Counted from the stretch's first letter, positions 46,001 to 56,474 are shown. The stretch is 64,000 nucleotides of DNA from Telopea speciosissima (GCF_018873765.1 NC_057919.1:23662698-23726697); one strand, 5' to 3'. Numbers and translations: made by a program. Notes: generated by a model not told the origin, from the sequence alone.

Positions 46001-48186
46001 CATTGTTTTGTGTCCAATTGGGCACAACTTTGAAGTTTTCTGATGTGGCCCAGTAAGCAAAAGCAACGACTACTAGAGGGGCCTACGGGGCTGTTTTACC
46101 TTGGTGGCTGATTCACAAGAACCCAGTTTGCACCATAGGAGGCGTCTACAGTCTTAAGGAGAGTGACTGGCGGCACGACTCAAACCCATCGATTCATTAA
46201 GTTTCTCCATTATTTTCAAGTATGTGACTATAAGTTTGGTGCTTGAATTTTCCATTACCTACCTCGGTTTGTCTATGGTTCAGATAAGTTTTTTTCATTT
46301 CCTTTATTACATATGTTATCATGTATGGCAACAAAAGAGAAAGCCAAAGAACCCACGTTGGAAAAGAAGGAAAAGGCAAGATCAGAAGATTTCTGCTGCA
46401 AGCATAACATCTATTCAGGGAGGGGGGACAAACAAAACCTTAGATGTCAGTGAAACTTCATGGCACAATTATTCGTGTACATATGCACAGATGTGGGCAT
46501 GGACAAACACACAGCGGACCATGGTTCTTATAGTCAGAGGAGTATGGTGTTTAAGCCTTTAAGAACTTTCAGTTTATACAAGACCAAGAAAGATTCTTTC
46601 CCCCTTTTTTTAAACAGACATAGAAAAACCAGTAACATAAAACTGAGCCAATGCCCAAGATCACTAAAAAACTCACCAGTACAGCAAAAAGCTGAATACT
46701 TGCGTTTTTATTCCCCAATCGTTTCTTAATAGCTTTAATGGCATCTTTGGCTTTCCTGCACATCCAAAAGGAAGAAACCACATCAACAAACTGTGGTTAA
46801 ACAGTTAATTTCTTGCTACAATAATGTTCAATAAATCAGATAAACAGAGTATGAGGAACAACTCATAGATAAGACACCAGGCTTGACTTGGAGTAAGTAC
46901 TTTATTCCAAAATAAAATTTAGGAATGCATCAATGTTAGATGGGTATGGGAGCTAGGTGTCAGAATCAGACCCAGAAATAATGTGTCAGACTTGGCAAAG
47001 CTCCAAAAACAGGATCAGGGATCTTGGGGCTATACAGCACATTTATATTTAAATTTTTTAAAGAAAATTCCATAAAATATATACATAAATAATCTCATCG
47101 GTGTTATGAAAGAGATCAAATATTCACATTTAGGTATTGCAACTAACTTACCTTCATTTTCTTCAGATTTGGGGTGGTCAATTTTTTTTTCATATAAAAA
47201 ATATATCCCACAATCTTTATGAAAGAGGGCAACTACTAATGTGATGTGGGTGTAACTAATTTATCATATTGCTGAGCCAGAGAGAGAAGGAAAAAAAAAT
47301 GTTGTATTTCACTTGAAGGTTATAGATGTGGTCCAAATTATTTTGTGGTATAAATAACTCCAAACATACCAATTAAGAAACCACAGTCAGCAAACAATGT
47401 GCTTAAACAGTTAATTATTTTGTAAGTAGTTGAGATGGTGGTGGTGATGGTGATAGTAGTAGACGTTTCCACGATGTGTTGGCGTAAGAATCTGTCTACA
47501 CACATCTGACACAGGTGCAGCACATATTCTTAATTGTCTGGCCAACAGAGGAGTGGATACACAACAGTTCCATTTGTTCAATCAGGGAAAGACTCATGGG
47601 AGGCCTAACTCAAGCAGAAAGAATCTCAGCCAACAGGAATTAGTTTGGGCAAGTGGAAGTAGGATTCATTCAATTGGTCTTCCTTTAGGTCGTGTCAATA
47701 GATACACCATAAGGGAACATTGATACTACATAGCTGCCTTTGAAAAAGCTGAGTGGAAAATAAAATTAAAGATTTCTTTCTCTTCACTGATCCCTTGTTC
47801 TTCTCCACATAATGACATGTTGCTGCCATGAGTTTTGCTACCAAAATTAAATTCCCATTTACAATAGTTTACTCCTTCCTATCCGCACTAAGTAGCCACC
47901 AAGAGCGATAGAAACATCCACTTGGATGACTAGCTCTACCATTACATATGCTTGGATCAACTAGACTGAATTTTCCTTGAAATAGATTTGAACATGAACC
48001 TACTTTTCCAACATAAAGGAAATATAAATTGTTAGGCAGAAACTACAAAGGAAATTAAATAACAAAAGAAGCAGTAAGAAAATACCCTTGATCACATGCG
48101 ACTAGTTCGCAGATTTCAATGTTCTTCATCCAATCCATTTCTGTAAGTTTATCGCTTGTTGCTGAATTGACGAGCTCAGCCGCCAT
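30068..48186 (-). CDS. TOM1-like protein (TOL), VHS-GAT ubiquitin-sorting adaptor
   Basis: Plant TOLs bind ubiquitinated membrane cargo at the plasma membrane and endosomes and pass it to ESCRT for vacuolar degradation. Nine coding exons on the minus strand: 48186-48086, 46755-46677, 44913-44815, 44697-44584, 42299-42136, 40727-40652, 39442-39357, 38001-37843, 30383-30068. All are GT-AG and phases agree, giving 1194 nt, 397 aa. VHS domain in residues 1 to about 145 ([70 protein letters not shown]). GAT domain about 195-285 ([54 protein letters not shown]). An acidic [14 protein letters not shown] stretch leads to a short Pro-containing tail ending SGSIDYSD. Length and tail suggest the short TOL1/TOL2-like class (inference). 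A non-coding first exon is likely (acceptor before 48260, donor at 50544). Intron 8 (7.46 kb) holds a Copia element in antisense. No disruption of coding sequence seen. Confidence 0.92.
30815..30843. repeat. perfect 12-bp stem, 5-nt loop hairpin
   Basis: GGCTGGGTAAGC (30815-30826), loop CACCC, GCTTACCCAGCC (30832-30843). Sits within TOL intron 8 in a segment that may be a MITE (30690-30850). Confidence 0.8.
30971..31033. repeat. compound microsatellite (TC)n(TA)n
   Basis: About 14 TC units followed by about 18 TA units, in TOL intron 8. Confidence 0.95.
32102..32284 (+). repeat. 5' LTR of the Copia element
   Basis: Begins TGTTGTACTATAGG and ends GGAATTCTACA. Matches the 3' LTR except for seven substitutions; no indels. 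Confidence 0.95.
32779..33860 (+). pseudogene. Copia gag remnant
   Basis: ATG at 32779 opens 153 codons including [20 protein letters not shown], the LNGSNY..W start of the Copia gag (UBN2-type) domain, until a stop at 33238. The frame then resumes through a second stop to about 33600. The zinc knuckle [12 protein letters not shown] lacks its last Cys because a stop codon (33598-33600) falls just before CW. Not translatable as a whole. Confidence 0.9.
33870..34915 (+). pseudogene. Copia protease and integrase remnant
   Basis: The protease active site reads D-S-R-A-T where active elements have D-S-G-A-T (near 33916). Integrase: the HHCC finger has H and H in HRRLGHPS but the second Cys codon is TGA (near 34415). 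The first catalytic Asp is present (IHSDVWGPA). A frameshift follows near 34615. The second catalytic position is Asn (RSNNGKEY, usually RSDNGKEY); the third, E in [13 protein letters not shown], is present. Confidence 0.9.
35590..36160 (+). pseudogene. Copia reverse transcriptase, 5' part
   Basis: [55 protein letters not shown] and [17 protein letters not shown] are standard Copia RT blocks. A frameshift near 35800 and a TAG at 36132 break the frame before the YVDD region. Confidence 0.9.
36168..37151 (+). pseudogene. Copia reverse transcriptase 3' part and RNase H
   Basis: The longest intact frame of the element, 327 codons, includes VDDIVITG of the YVDD catalytic box, [20 protein letters not shown], then RNase [55 protein letters not shown] and [14 protein letters not shown]. 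It ends just before the polypurine tract. Confidence 0.9.
37159..37341 (+). repeat. 3' LTR of the Copia element
   Basis: Begins TGTTGTAATATGGG and ends AGAATTCTACA, directly after the polypurine tract TTGAGGGAGAG and before target duplication CATGG. Confidence 0.95.
38330..38930. other. intron 7 segment with short direct repeat and unexplained open frame
   Basis: TTGTGTTGTAGTAGGGCCGTTG occurs twice in tandem (38338-38382). From 38595 an 88-codon plus-strand frame is rich in Lys, Arg and Asp (GMKG-, [17 protein letters not shown]). It could be the tail of a retrotransposon ORF1, but I cannot place it and do not call it a gene. Confidence 0.35.
39800..39922 (-). mobile_element. Au-type SINE in TOL intron 6
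   Basis: Minus strand: GTAAGGTTGCTCCGGGTTCG with intact B box GGGTTCGAGT (39900-39891), CAGTCCCTCCGTGAAGTGGG, GGTAAGCCTGCATATATAAT, CCCAGACCCTGCAGTGGT. The 3' T-run is missing. Confidence 0.85.
43806..43872 (+). mobile_element. 5'-truncated Au-type SINE in TOL intron 4
   Basis: Retains only the conserved body: GCAGTACATTTACCCCTCCC, AGACCCTGCAGTAGC, AGCCTCGTGCACTGGGATG. Confidence 0.75.
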
Positions 48187-50760
48187 ATCTACTTTAAAAA
48201 CTCAAACTTCAGGCAGGAAGAAGATGTGCACAGCTCTGAAAGTGAAACTTGTGCTTATATCTGCAAAAAAATGAGGCAAATATTAGTGCAATCGGCACAT
48301 CCTCTCACCATGATAAGAACAAGAATGACTAGCGAGACACGGCACAGACATAACACAATAATACTATTGAGTTGAAAGATGCATTAAAAAAGTAAGAAAA
48401 ATGTGTCAGAAATAAAAAAAAATATAAGAATCAGAAAATTCAAAGTAATATCAAGCTATCTCTAGGATCACCTGATCCAACTACGAACATTTGTATCTAT
48501 ATGCTCCTAGGGACCAGCTCAGCATTTCTCATAATTAAAGCACATTAAGTAGCCAAGGCTGAATGTGCATTAACTGACCAAAGAAGCAGAATTTAGTAGC
48601 AGTATTTACTTCGAAATCAGCCTTCCATGAATCAATAGCCAAACAACAACTATCCCAGCTTATTTATTGGATTATCGGCGCTAAATAATGATTTTCAATT
48701 CATTTTATTTCCAACTAGAACAGGGCAGAAGTCTATTGCAAGAATGAAATTAAGTCCCAGTTGACATAAGGCTTTAAATTTCCATGAAATCCTAAAAACG
48801 TGGGAATCTTAAACCAGCACCAAGACTACCCAGAATGATTTATGGGAAAAAAGAATGCAAGTGTATTGAGGGAAATGATTTAAGGATAATTAGAATAAAT
48901 ACAAGGAAAAAAAAAGGAACACTGACATTTATAAAAAAAAATAAAGGCGAGGAAATAAGAACATTATTGGAGAATTAACATACAAGTCTGCTTTCTATTT
49001 AATTTTCTTTTTACATGTTGTGCAGAATGTCAAAATCCTATAAGTTCTGCAAAAAAATCCCAGTTTGTAGTTGAAGAGAAAAAATATCTAGATCAAAAAC
49101 CCCAACTTTAAACCTCAAGTTAAGTGGAATTAAGTCTAAAGTTTATTGCACAAGGAGTATCAAATAGCAAGAATATCATTAATGGCATGCATGGTAACAA
49201 CTGTATACTCATTCAAGATAGGAATCTTTTGTTAAGTACATCTATGAACTATACTCATTCAAGATAGGAAATTTTTGCAAAGTACATCTATGGAAAAAGG
49301 AGTGTTCACCTTTGATTCCATGTACAACTTTAATTTCTCCACTCCCATCTCCCTGATTTCATATCCAGCAAAGAGGTACTTTGCACATCCAATGAAGTTA
49401 AAACTTTCTCACATAATTATTACATAAGTTTTCCAAATTGTATTAATGACAGTGTTGCTTCATAGAATGCAATCAGTTAAAATGGTTACATACATAAAAT
49501 AGACCAAGGGTGTACAACAAAGGCCATGAACCCTATGCTGAAACTGTTAGATTTGTATACATTAGGATCACTGTTACATTATTTTAGAGCCAATGGTTGG
49601 AACATTCAAAAAGATCTATGCTCTATAACATTATATACCATTATACAACACAAATTCTAGACATAGAGATTGGTATATACAAATAAGATTGGAATACAAT
49701 GCTTAAATTAATTGATTAGTGAGAGAGTTCTTGAGATCAAAGTCTCAGTACAGAGGCAAGCAAAATGAAATCACCCCTTAAAATAGAAACTTTCAAAAAA
49801 AAAAAACACCTTAAGAGAAATTTGGCTGAAACATGTACCCTTTGATTAGTGAGAGTTCTTGAGCTAGAACTCAAAGTCTCAGTCTCTCTCTCTCTCTCTC
49901 TCTCTCTGCGCTAACACTATCCTCTAATCGCTAAAGGGGACTCCCCCGTTACTGAATGCGCAAAACATATACCCTTTGATTCTGCGATTCTTATCTGTGT
50001 CTGCAACTACTGTAAACAACCTCGCAACAAAATTGGCCGAAAAAGTAGGAGGGGAGGTTATTTCCTATTCTTCCATCCCCCCTCAACCCCAAAATGTTAA
50101 CAGCTTCTGCCACTTTAATATGCTTTCACACATCAATGGACTAAGCTTCCATGTCGCTTAATTACCCAAGAAGATTCCCATTTTGATCTAGTGCCGTCCA
50201 GATTTCCCAACTCGACAAATACGAATCATACAGATTTATCCAAACTCATGCATTGCCCCTCTAAAAAACAACAGAGATCAAACTAACTGCCAGAGTCAAT
50301 ACCATATTATCCCATGCCACAAACCAAAAGGAACATATTTCAAAACAAAAGATCAGAACAAAACGAAGTTTCCAAAACGAATTAGGGGAAAAAAAAAGCA
50401 GACAGTAGCAAATTCCAGAAGCAAAACCAATGAATTCACAAAGATCGATAGTTCCGAATCAAATTCCAATGAAACTGAACTCAAAAGACTGCTCTTTTCC
50501 TCCCGAGTACAAACAGTGAACAAAAGTAAATCGGCGTACGAACCTGCAAAGATCGACTGAAGAATGCGAGAAAACCGAGGAAAGGAAACGAAGATAAGAA
50601 ATAAGAGAAACCACGAAGCGTCAGCATTTCCAGGAAAAGGAAAAGGAAAAGCTCGGAACTTGAAGGGAAGCTAAGGTTAAGCTTTGCTTCTCCACAATCT
50701 CTCTAAGATCTATATCTGACTCTGCTTCTTTCTTTTCGTTTTTGCAGCAAAAATAGTGAA
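48187..50760 (-). other. TOL 5' leader: inferred UTR exon, UTR intron and promoter side
   Basis: On the minus strand TTTTTTTGCAG precedes 48260 and the segment 48260-48187 would be leader joined to the coding exon. CTTTGCAG|GTTCGT at 50544 is a good donor for a first non-coding exon (about 50545-50720), giving a 2.28-kb leader intron. The intron holds no gene. A (TC)n tract lies at 49883-49907. Inferred from splice signals only. Confidence 0.5.
49883..49907. repeat. (TC)n microsatellite
   Basis: About 12 TC units in the inferred TOL leader intron. Confidence 0.9.
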
Positions 50761-51274
50761 GAGGCCGCGTGAGTTAGTTTGGTTTAAAGGAAGATGAGGA
50801 GGAGGTTTACAGTGATGTGTCGAAGCTTGGGTTTTTATTATTATTGGAAGTTGATGATAGTAAGAATGGTAATGTGGCACCGCCATTGCTCTTCTCAGAC
50901 TTTCTCAAGCTTAAAAAAGAAGCAAAAAATTTTAAATTAAAAGAAAGGAAAGAGAGAGAGAGTTCCGACAGGGTTGTTGAAGGGTAACAGATATTATGTG
51001 CTTTGCTGGCTTAGATTTAGTGGATTCGTTTTTTCATATATCCAGAATTTGTGTGTTCCGTCCCTATCCATCTATCGGTCTCAATGGTCTAAAGGTTTCA
51101 TGGTCTTTTTCTTCTTGTGCTTTTCAATTGAGAAAAAATCAGTAGTAGTAGTAAAATCGCGTAAGCATGTGGAAACTTGTCGTCTATTGAGAGATTGAAG
51201 AAGCTACAACACCATGTGAACGGTTGGATGGATTGGGTTCGTTCCTTTCGTTTTATAGCCGCTATGTAATAAAT
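50761..51274. other. TOL promoter side and spacer
   Basis: Upstream (minus-strand sense) of the inferred TOL first exon. Contains short GA-rich runs (50938-50960) and no recognised gene. Confidence 0.35.
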
Positions 51275-51434
51275 GGAGTTTAGTCTCACATTGATTACTA
51301 ATTAACCTACAAGTACAACCTCCCTTGTATAATTAAGAGGTTTTCCACCTACTTGTTAGGAGTTTAATCTCACATCCACTACTAATTACCCTACCCCTTA
51401 TACAATTGAGAGCTGCTCCACCTATTAGTTTTAA
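51275..51434. repeat. 84-bp tandem duplication with GTTTARTCTCACAT core
   Basis: Copies at 51275-51358 and 51359-51434 share GGAGTTTAGTCTCACAT, TACTAATTA.CCTAC, TT.TATAATT.AGAG, and TCCACCTA. The TCTCACAT word resembles the plant snRNA upstream element RTCCCACATCG only loosely, and no snRNA follows. Confidence 0.7.
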
Positions 51435-51618
51435 GGGAAAGAGAATGCTACTTGGATGTGTGTAGTATGCTGCCTTGCACTCATAGAAGCGCATGAAATG
51501 ATCGCCGCAACCCCATGGAAATGCTGAAAATCCCAAGGGTGTACAGTCAATTCGTATGCCCTTGTGTCTGGGTGTAGGGGTAGCATACCCCACGTGTCAA
51601 GATAGTGTTATTTCTCCC
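51435..51618. mobile_element. 184-bp MITE, second full copy of the 8404-type family
   Basis: Ends GGGAAAGAGAATGCTACTTGG (left) and complement of right end GGGAGAAATAACACTATCTTG. Flanking 9-bp repeats TAGTTTTAA (51426-51434) and TAATTTTAA (51619-51627) match at 8 of 9 positions, the same pattern as at 8404-8593. Confidence 0.8.
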
Positions 51619-51649
51619 TAATTTTAATATTGGGAATGGAAACTTTACA

Positions 51650-51807
51650 GATCTGGCTCCTCTCCAAAGAGCCCAGCACCCAGGGAGTGCCGCAAATATC
51701 CTGGCGTGTGCCCAATCAACATCAGGATGTGTGTGGTATAGCCCAACGATTGGATGCCCCCTGGGCACTCCTTGGGCGTTGGGCTCCCTGGAGAGGAGCT
51801 CAATCCG
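51650..51807. mobile_element. 158-bp foldback MITE with 10-bp target duplication
   Basis: Arms GGCTCCTCTCCAAAGAGCCC (from 51655) and complement of GGGCTCCCTGGAGAGGAGC (to 51799) pair well, extending through CAGCACCCAGGGAGTGCC. Perfect direct repeats AAACTTTACA flank it at 51640-51649 and 51808-51817. It lies 22 bp beyond the target duplication of the 51435 element. Confidence 0.8.
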
Positions 51808-52087
51808 AAACTTTACATGGTATGTGGGGAAATGTGTGGGTCACCATATACACATGTTCATGTGGTGAAATTCAAACTTTCGGAATGTAATCTTTAATGG
51901 GATCAGGCCAAGGATTAGATTTCATTTCTGAGGTTGGGCCTGGCCTAAAGACTTGGGTTTATTATTTGGGTAATCATACAGACCACACGTCAATCCAAAA
52001 AGGTTAAAGCCTTGGGTTGAGCCCAAGGTAAAACATAAAAAAATGGTTCAAAATTTTTTTAAAAGTGATTTACCAATATGTCGTCGT

Positions 52088-52310
52088 CAAAATTAGGGAT
52101 ATCAACTTGGCCAGGTCAACCCAAACCCACCCCAACCTGCCCTGAGCTGAGACGGGGTTTGGGTTGAGCTTTTCAGTCTATAAGGGCAGACTTGGGCTAG
52201 GATTTTCAGGCCTGAGGCCGGGTTGGGTCAGGCTTGGGCTAAGGATTTAGGCTGAGCCCAGCCCAGTCCGATCGACCCTATGTATAATGTATATAAATAA
52301 AGAAAAATGC
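52088..52310. repeat. dispersed GCCC-rich repeat, copy 2
   Basis: Second copy of the 8235-8395 repeat: GATATCAACTTGGCCAGGTC, GGGTTGAGCTTTTCAGTC, GACTTGGGCTAGGATTTTCAGG, AGCCCAGCCCAGTCCG, ending TATGTATAATGTATATAAAT. Confidence 0.6.
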
Positions 52311-53879
52311 TCTTTGAGCTTAAGGTGTACAATGCGCCTTCTCACATCTTCATTTTTATTGTTTTCTTTCTCATTGAATAAATGAATAAACAATGTTATG
52401 TGAAAAGATGGAGAGTAAACTACTTGCTTAGAGAACCCTCTCCTATAAATAAATTACATGATAAAGTTCCATGCACTTGCACGGGGGGCGCAAGGTGCAG
52501 TCACACACATGGGGGGTGGGCCCCCTGAATGACCCAAACCCCACCCCATGTATCTGGGCGTAGTTTGTGCCCAGATGTGCTCCGGACAGAGAACGTCGGC
52601 CCATAAAGATATATTACCCACACTTTATTTTTTTTAATCCATGCACACCAACCTGTGTGTACAACAAAGCATTTGTTTTGATAAACGTGGACCACTTGAT
52701 CACTACAATCATGCCTCACTTAGAGAAATATCGGAAAATAACTTTAGGCAAAAGAAGAATAAAAACTTTGGCAAAATACAAAATAAATATTGAAAAACAT
52801 GGTGAAAGTGGAAGAATGCGATAAAATAATTTTTTCCAAATCATTCGAATATTAATACCTTCTGATACACATATTTCCAAAATTCTATACATACACGATT
52901 TAATAGCAAATTTACTATGAAACAAATAAGGCCTCCATGGGTGATTTGGATGGCATTCGATCATGTGAATGATAAAAGGAAATTCTCAAGGCTTAAGGAT
53001 TCATTGATGGATTGCGTAAATAAATTATAAGAAAAGGTGGGGTGGGCTACGCTAGCACCTTTATGTCTATCTCTCTTCTTGTGGAACCTTATTAGTATGT
53101 TCCTTTATGTTGCTTGCTCATAAAATCTTTTTCCCACGATTTTAGGGATTGGTATCGGATCATTAGAATCGCCCGATTCGTATCAAGAATAAACTTCCCC
53201 TTATTTTTTTTTATGAGAATAAACCTATTCTTAAAGTTAATTATAAGTCTAATTGCATATCTGGCTGAGCTTCTTCTTCTCGTAAGCCTGGATTTTAATG
53301 GAATTCTAAAAGCTAGGTTCAAAAGTCAGATTTTGAAATGCCAAGGCCACCACCTATCAAGAACTCATAAAACCAAGACACAGGGAAATCAACAAATTGA
53401 TACTTGGTCCCATAAGTTTTGCTAAAGTGGTGCTATCTCTGAAAGCGAAAATAAAAAGAGCAAAAAGGCCTTCTACATGGCACAATACACACCTGGAAAG
53501 GAATCTATTATTGAGCATCGCTATGGCTATTTGTTGGGTCCAATTAGATTTAGATTGGACGGCTCAGTGCGTGTTCATTGGAAGATTCTTCTTGGGAAAA
53601 GAACGTTACTTGGTTGCGAAAATTCCATCTATATTAATGCTTTTATGGTCATATACGATCAGACAATAATCTCTTGCTTTATATAAAACTACATACTCAA
53701 TGTTTGATAAAAAAACATTAATGGTACTTTTATTTTTAAAACGGACGTTTAAGATACTTTGTAGTTAGTCCTATTCTAAACTACATATTTCCAAGTTTGC
53801 CCCTCTCAACCCCACTCTAAGTTAAAATGATAGACAAATGCAATGGGTGGTTGACCACAAATTGAGCTTGTGATCTCTA
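52311..53879. other. spacer without recognised gene
   Basis: G/C-rich island at 52475-52600 (GGGGGGCGCAAGG, GGGGGGTGGGCC, ATCTGGGCGTAG), probably a further degraded small element. The open frames at 53114-53669 have no recognisable domain. Confidence 0.35.
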
Positions 53880-54043
53880 AAAAAAAAGGTGTACCAAGAT
53901 CATGAGGCTCTTATCACTGTAGGGTTTGAGGAGGATATATCATAATGTACGTACCCCCGCTTTACAGAGAGGCTATTTCTAGAAACTCAAACCTGTGACA
54001 ACATGATCACAATGAAACAACCTTACCATTGCACCAAGGTCCA
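53880..54043 (-). mobile_element. Au-type SINE, near full length
   Basis: Minus strand: CAATGGTAAGGTTG at the 5' end, decayed B-box region, CTCTGTAAAGCGGGGGTACG, TACATTATGATATATCCTCC, then TGATCTTGGTACACC and a 3' T-run, the usual Au ending. Confidence 0.75.
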
Positions 54044-54537
54044 ATCGAACTTGTGATCTCTCCCACCTTGAATCTTTCATTTTCGCACTTTGCAATCTCT
54101 CATATCCTTGCCCTGCTATTTGCAATTGCCATCTTTGCCTCTCTCATCACTCTTCAGTGTCTCTTATTTACTCTAATTTCTCTCATTTTCGCCCTTTACA
54201 ATCCTGCACCCTCATTGTGTAAGAACCGTGAATCCTTCAACAAAAATTGAAACCCCATGTAATAGATTAAACTGAGAATTCTTTGTAAATAAAGTGACGT
54301 TAAGAATGTAATTTTTTATTCATTGTAAATGACTGTGTTCTATCTATCGATCCATGTAAACAGCTTGCCCAACCACATAAATTCTTGGGTTATGTAATTG
54401 TTTATTCTTCTTACTTAATTGTGCTTAATTTCGAACTCCTACAAGATCAAACAATCACCATCCTTCATAAAGTCGTCGAAAAGCAGTGTAAGCCAAGAAA
54501 AATCCATCCTCATTACAAAGATTACACATGTATACAG
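54044..54537. other. spacer
   Basis: Non-coding, pyrimidine-rich start; holds the left target duplication of the SINE that follows. No gene recognised. Confidence 0.35.
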
Positions 54538-54718
54538 TTTTTTTTTGGAGATAGGAGGGGTATCCAACACAAATCGGGAGCTTCTAGGCCCTAATGAGCC
54601 TCAAGCGGGTGGCCCCAAGAAATTATGCAGCGGCGAAGATTTGATCACGAGACCTCGCATCCTGAAGCGGAGTCTCATGTCCCCTCCAAGCCAGCTGCGT
54701 TAACCCCTTGGGGTTCAT
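54538..54718 (-). mobile_element. tRNA-derived SINE with target duplication
   Basis: Read on the minus strand from 54718: AAGGGGTTAACGCAGCTGG with A-box-like start, then GAGGTCTCGTGATCAAATC (B-box-like GATCAAATC), and a terminal A-run (complement of the T-run at 54538-54548). Twelve-base direct repeats ACATGTATACAG (54526-54537) and ACATGTATATAG (54719-54730), one mismatch, flank it. A different family from the Au copies. Confidence 0.75.
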
Positions 54719-54903
54719 ACATGTATATAGTTACATACACTGCAATCTATATACGTAGGCATACAGTTCACCACTGCCACATCAGCAAGTAAAGTGCAGA
54801 CGATGACCCAAGTCAACGAGATGCCACGTAAGAGCCATCAGAGTCAAGATATTGAGGAACGACAAGTGAGTATTAAACCTCTTCAGCCTTTGGTTCAACA
54901 CTC

Positions 54904-56287
54904 CTACCGTTTTAACTTCACCTTACCAACACCAGCACCGACTCGGCTCCTTAACGTCCTCTCACTTCCCTTGTCAGCGGCGCTGCTGCCATTGATGGTG
55001 GATGCAGTGCTCGCAACCCCGACTGGCTGCGAGTGCGACGGTGCCGGTGGTTTGTTGATCACAATGTCTGCGCCGTCCGTCCCTCTCCCTTCTTCCTTCT
55101 CTATCTTCATCCTCTCGAACATTACCTGCATAAAGTTAATTAAGCATGCAGCTGCAACTTGTATTAATTCAATTTAAAGTTTGAAGTGGAGAAACCAGAG
55201 TTACCTTAGAGGCACGAGGCTCCAAGTAAAATAAATTGGCAAGGACCATTAAAAACGCAAGCAGATTATAGCTTTGAACCTTCTCGGGCCGGCGACGACC
55301 CTGGCTAAACCACAACCCGAGCAGCGAGAGCCCAATGCTGTAAGCCATGGCCCTGAAGTAAACAGGGTAGATCTTACTCTGTACAATCCCGAATTGTTGC
55401 CTCAATTGAGCTTCTGCCAATACATAGCCCGACACGAACGTTACCCACACGGACATCCCATAAGCAGTTGCGAACCCAAGCAGCCGAACTACACCCATCA
55501 AAGCCCCCCTGTTCTCCGGCGACACTCTACTTCTCATGGCTTTGAAAACCACCTCGTGTCCTCGTCGGAAAACCTCCTTCAGGTTCTCTTTTACCTGATT
55601 AGCACTTTTCTTCACCACGTCTTCTGCCTTTTCCTCGGCTTGCTTCATTTTTCCGGCGGCTTCATCGCGGGTTTTCTTCATCTTGTCGGAGATGGTACCG
55701 GCTAAGTTTTCTCCAGCGATTCTGGTCATATCGATGACAGCATCTCTGACTCCTTTCGCTTTATCAGACCCTTCTTCGAACAGGTGGGCTGCCATGGCTT
55801 TGGCCTTCTCCTTGGCGTGCTCTGTTCCTTCTTGAGCTATGTCCTTCGCTTTACTGAAAACACCGGCGACTTGGTGCTTGCACTTACCCAAGGTGTCGCA
55901 AATTAGCTCTCCGGGAGTGGATTGATGGGCGCCATCTGATGGTGGTGTTGAAGTAGAAAGACCTTGGCCGAGATTCGGGAGAACAGAGGCGGCTTCTTTG
56001 GCTCTCTCTTTTATTGTCATTGCCGCCTCCGATAATCTGTCTCCGACAGTGGAAGTGGAGCTCATGTCGACTATCTCATCTGTGGCCTTATGCTTATGGG
56101 GTGAAATTGAAAGACCTTCTTTCTCGTATTCAAACACGATTACTCTCTGCCCTTCTTTCACTATCACATCTGCTCTTACTTTCTTCTCCGCTTCCAACTG
56201 TTGTTTCTGTGTATCGGGCTGTGCCGACAATATACCGGCTGGTGCAAGCGAAGACAGAACAAAACAAACAGCCACCACGTTCATCAT
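54904..56287 (-). CDS. LEA-domain / DUF4149 (TMEM205-like) membrane protein with signal peptide
   Basis: Two exons on the minus strand, 56287-55205 and 55125-54904 (GT-AG, phase 0), 434 aa. The N-terminus MMNVVAVCFVLSSLAPAGIL is a secretory signal peptide. Residues about 70-250 are amphipathic Ala/Lys/Glu-rich helix like group-3 LEA (LEA_4) proteins, for example EGTEHAKEKAKAMAAHLFEE and KTRDEAAGKMKQAEEKAEDV. From about residue 261 the DUF4149/TMEM205 domain has hydrophobic segments at about 261-290, 309-327 and 340-353, then YLEPRASK|VMFERMKIEKEE across the splice. The layout matches Arabidopsis At1g72100-type LEA-domain proteins (from memory). Likely anchored in the endomembrane system with a role in desiccation or seed stress (inference). 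Start: an upstream in-frame ATG at 56383 would bury the signal peptide, so 56287 is preferred (56284 is equally possible). Two CACGTG boxes upstream fit ABA/drought control. Confidence 0.88.
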
Positions 56288-56468
56288 CTCTCTCTCTCTC
56301 TCGCTTGATTTGCTGGGTATCCCTGTGAGGAGAAGAATGTATCTGATACGATTAAGAGGATTTTGGAGAAGAAAAACGTCCAAAGATTGAACCGTCTACA
56401 AGTTATAATTCTCATATTTCCAAGTATGCTGGTGGATTCCTTTCCCAGGTAGTCCCAGCTAGCTACTC

Positions 56469-56474
56469 CACGTG
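56469..56474 (-). promoter_or_regulatory. G-box/ABRE (CCACGTGGCA context)
   Basis: CACGTG within CCACGTGGC, 182 bp upstream of the LEA gene start codon. This is the high-affinity ABF/bZIP context typical of ABA-induced LEA genes. Confidence 0.6.

Noticed and set aside
45710..46055. Possible solo LTR starting TGTTAGAAATTT and ending near AGTAAGCA
   Set aside because: No target duplication (GAAAC versus AAAGC) and no second copy or primer site.
46224..46562. 112-codon plus-strand frame in TOL intron 2
   Set aside because: Mixed hydrophobic and basic composition without any domain; lies antisense in an intron.
54794..55177. Plus-strand frames opposite the LEA gene (also 55274-55705, 55998-56390)
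   Set aside because: Shadow frames of the GC-richer LEA coding exons; the minus strand gives the domain-bearing protein.
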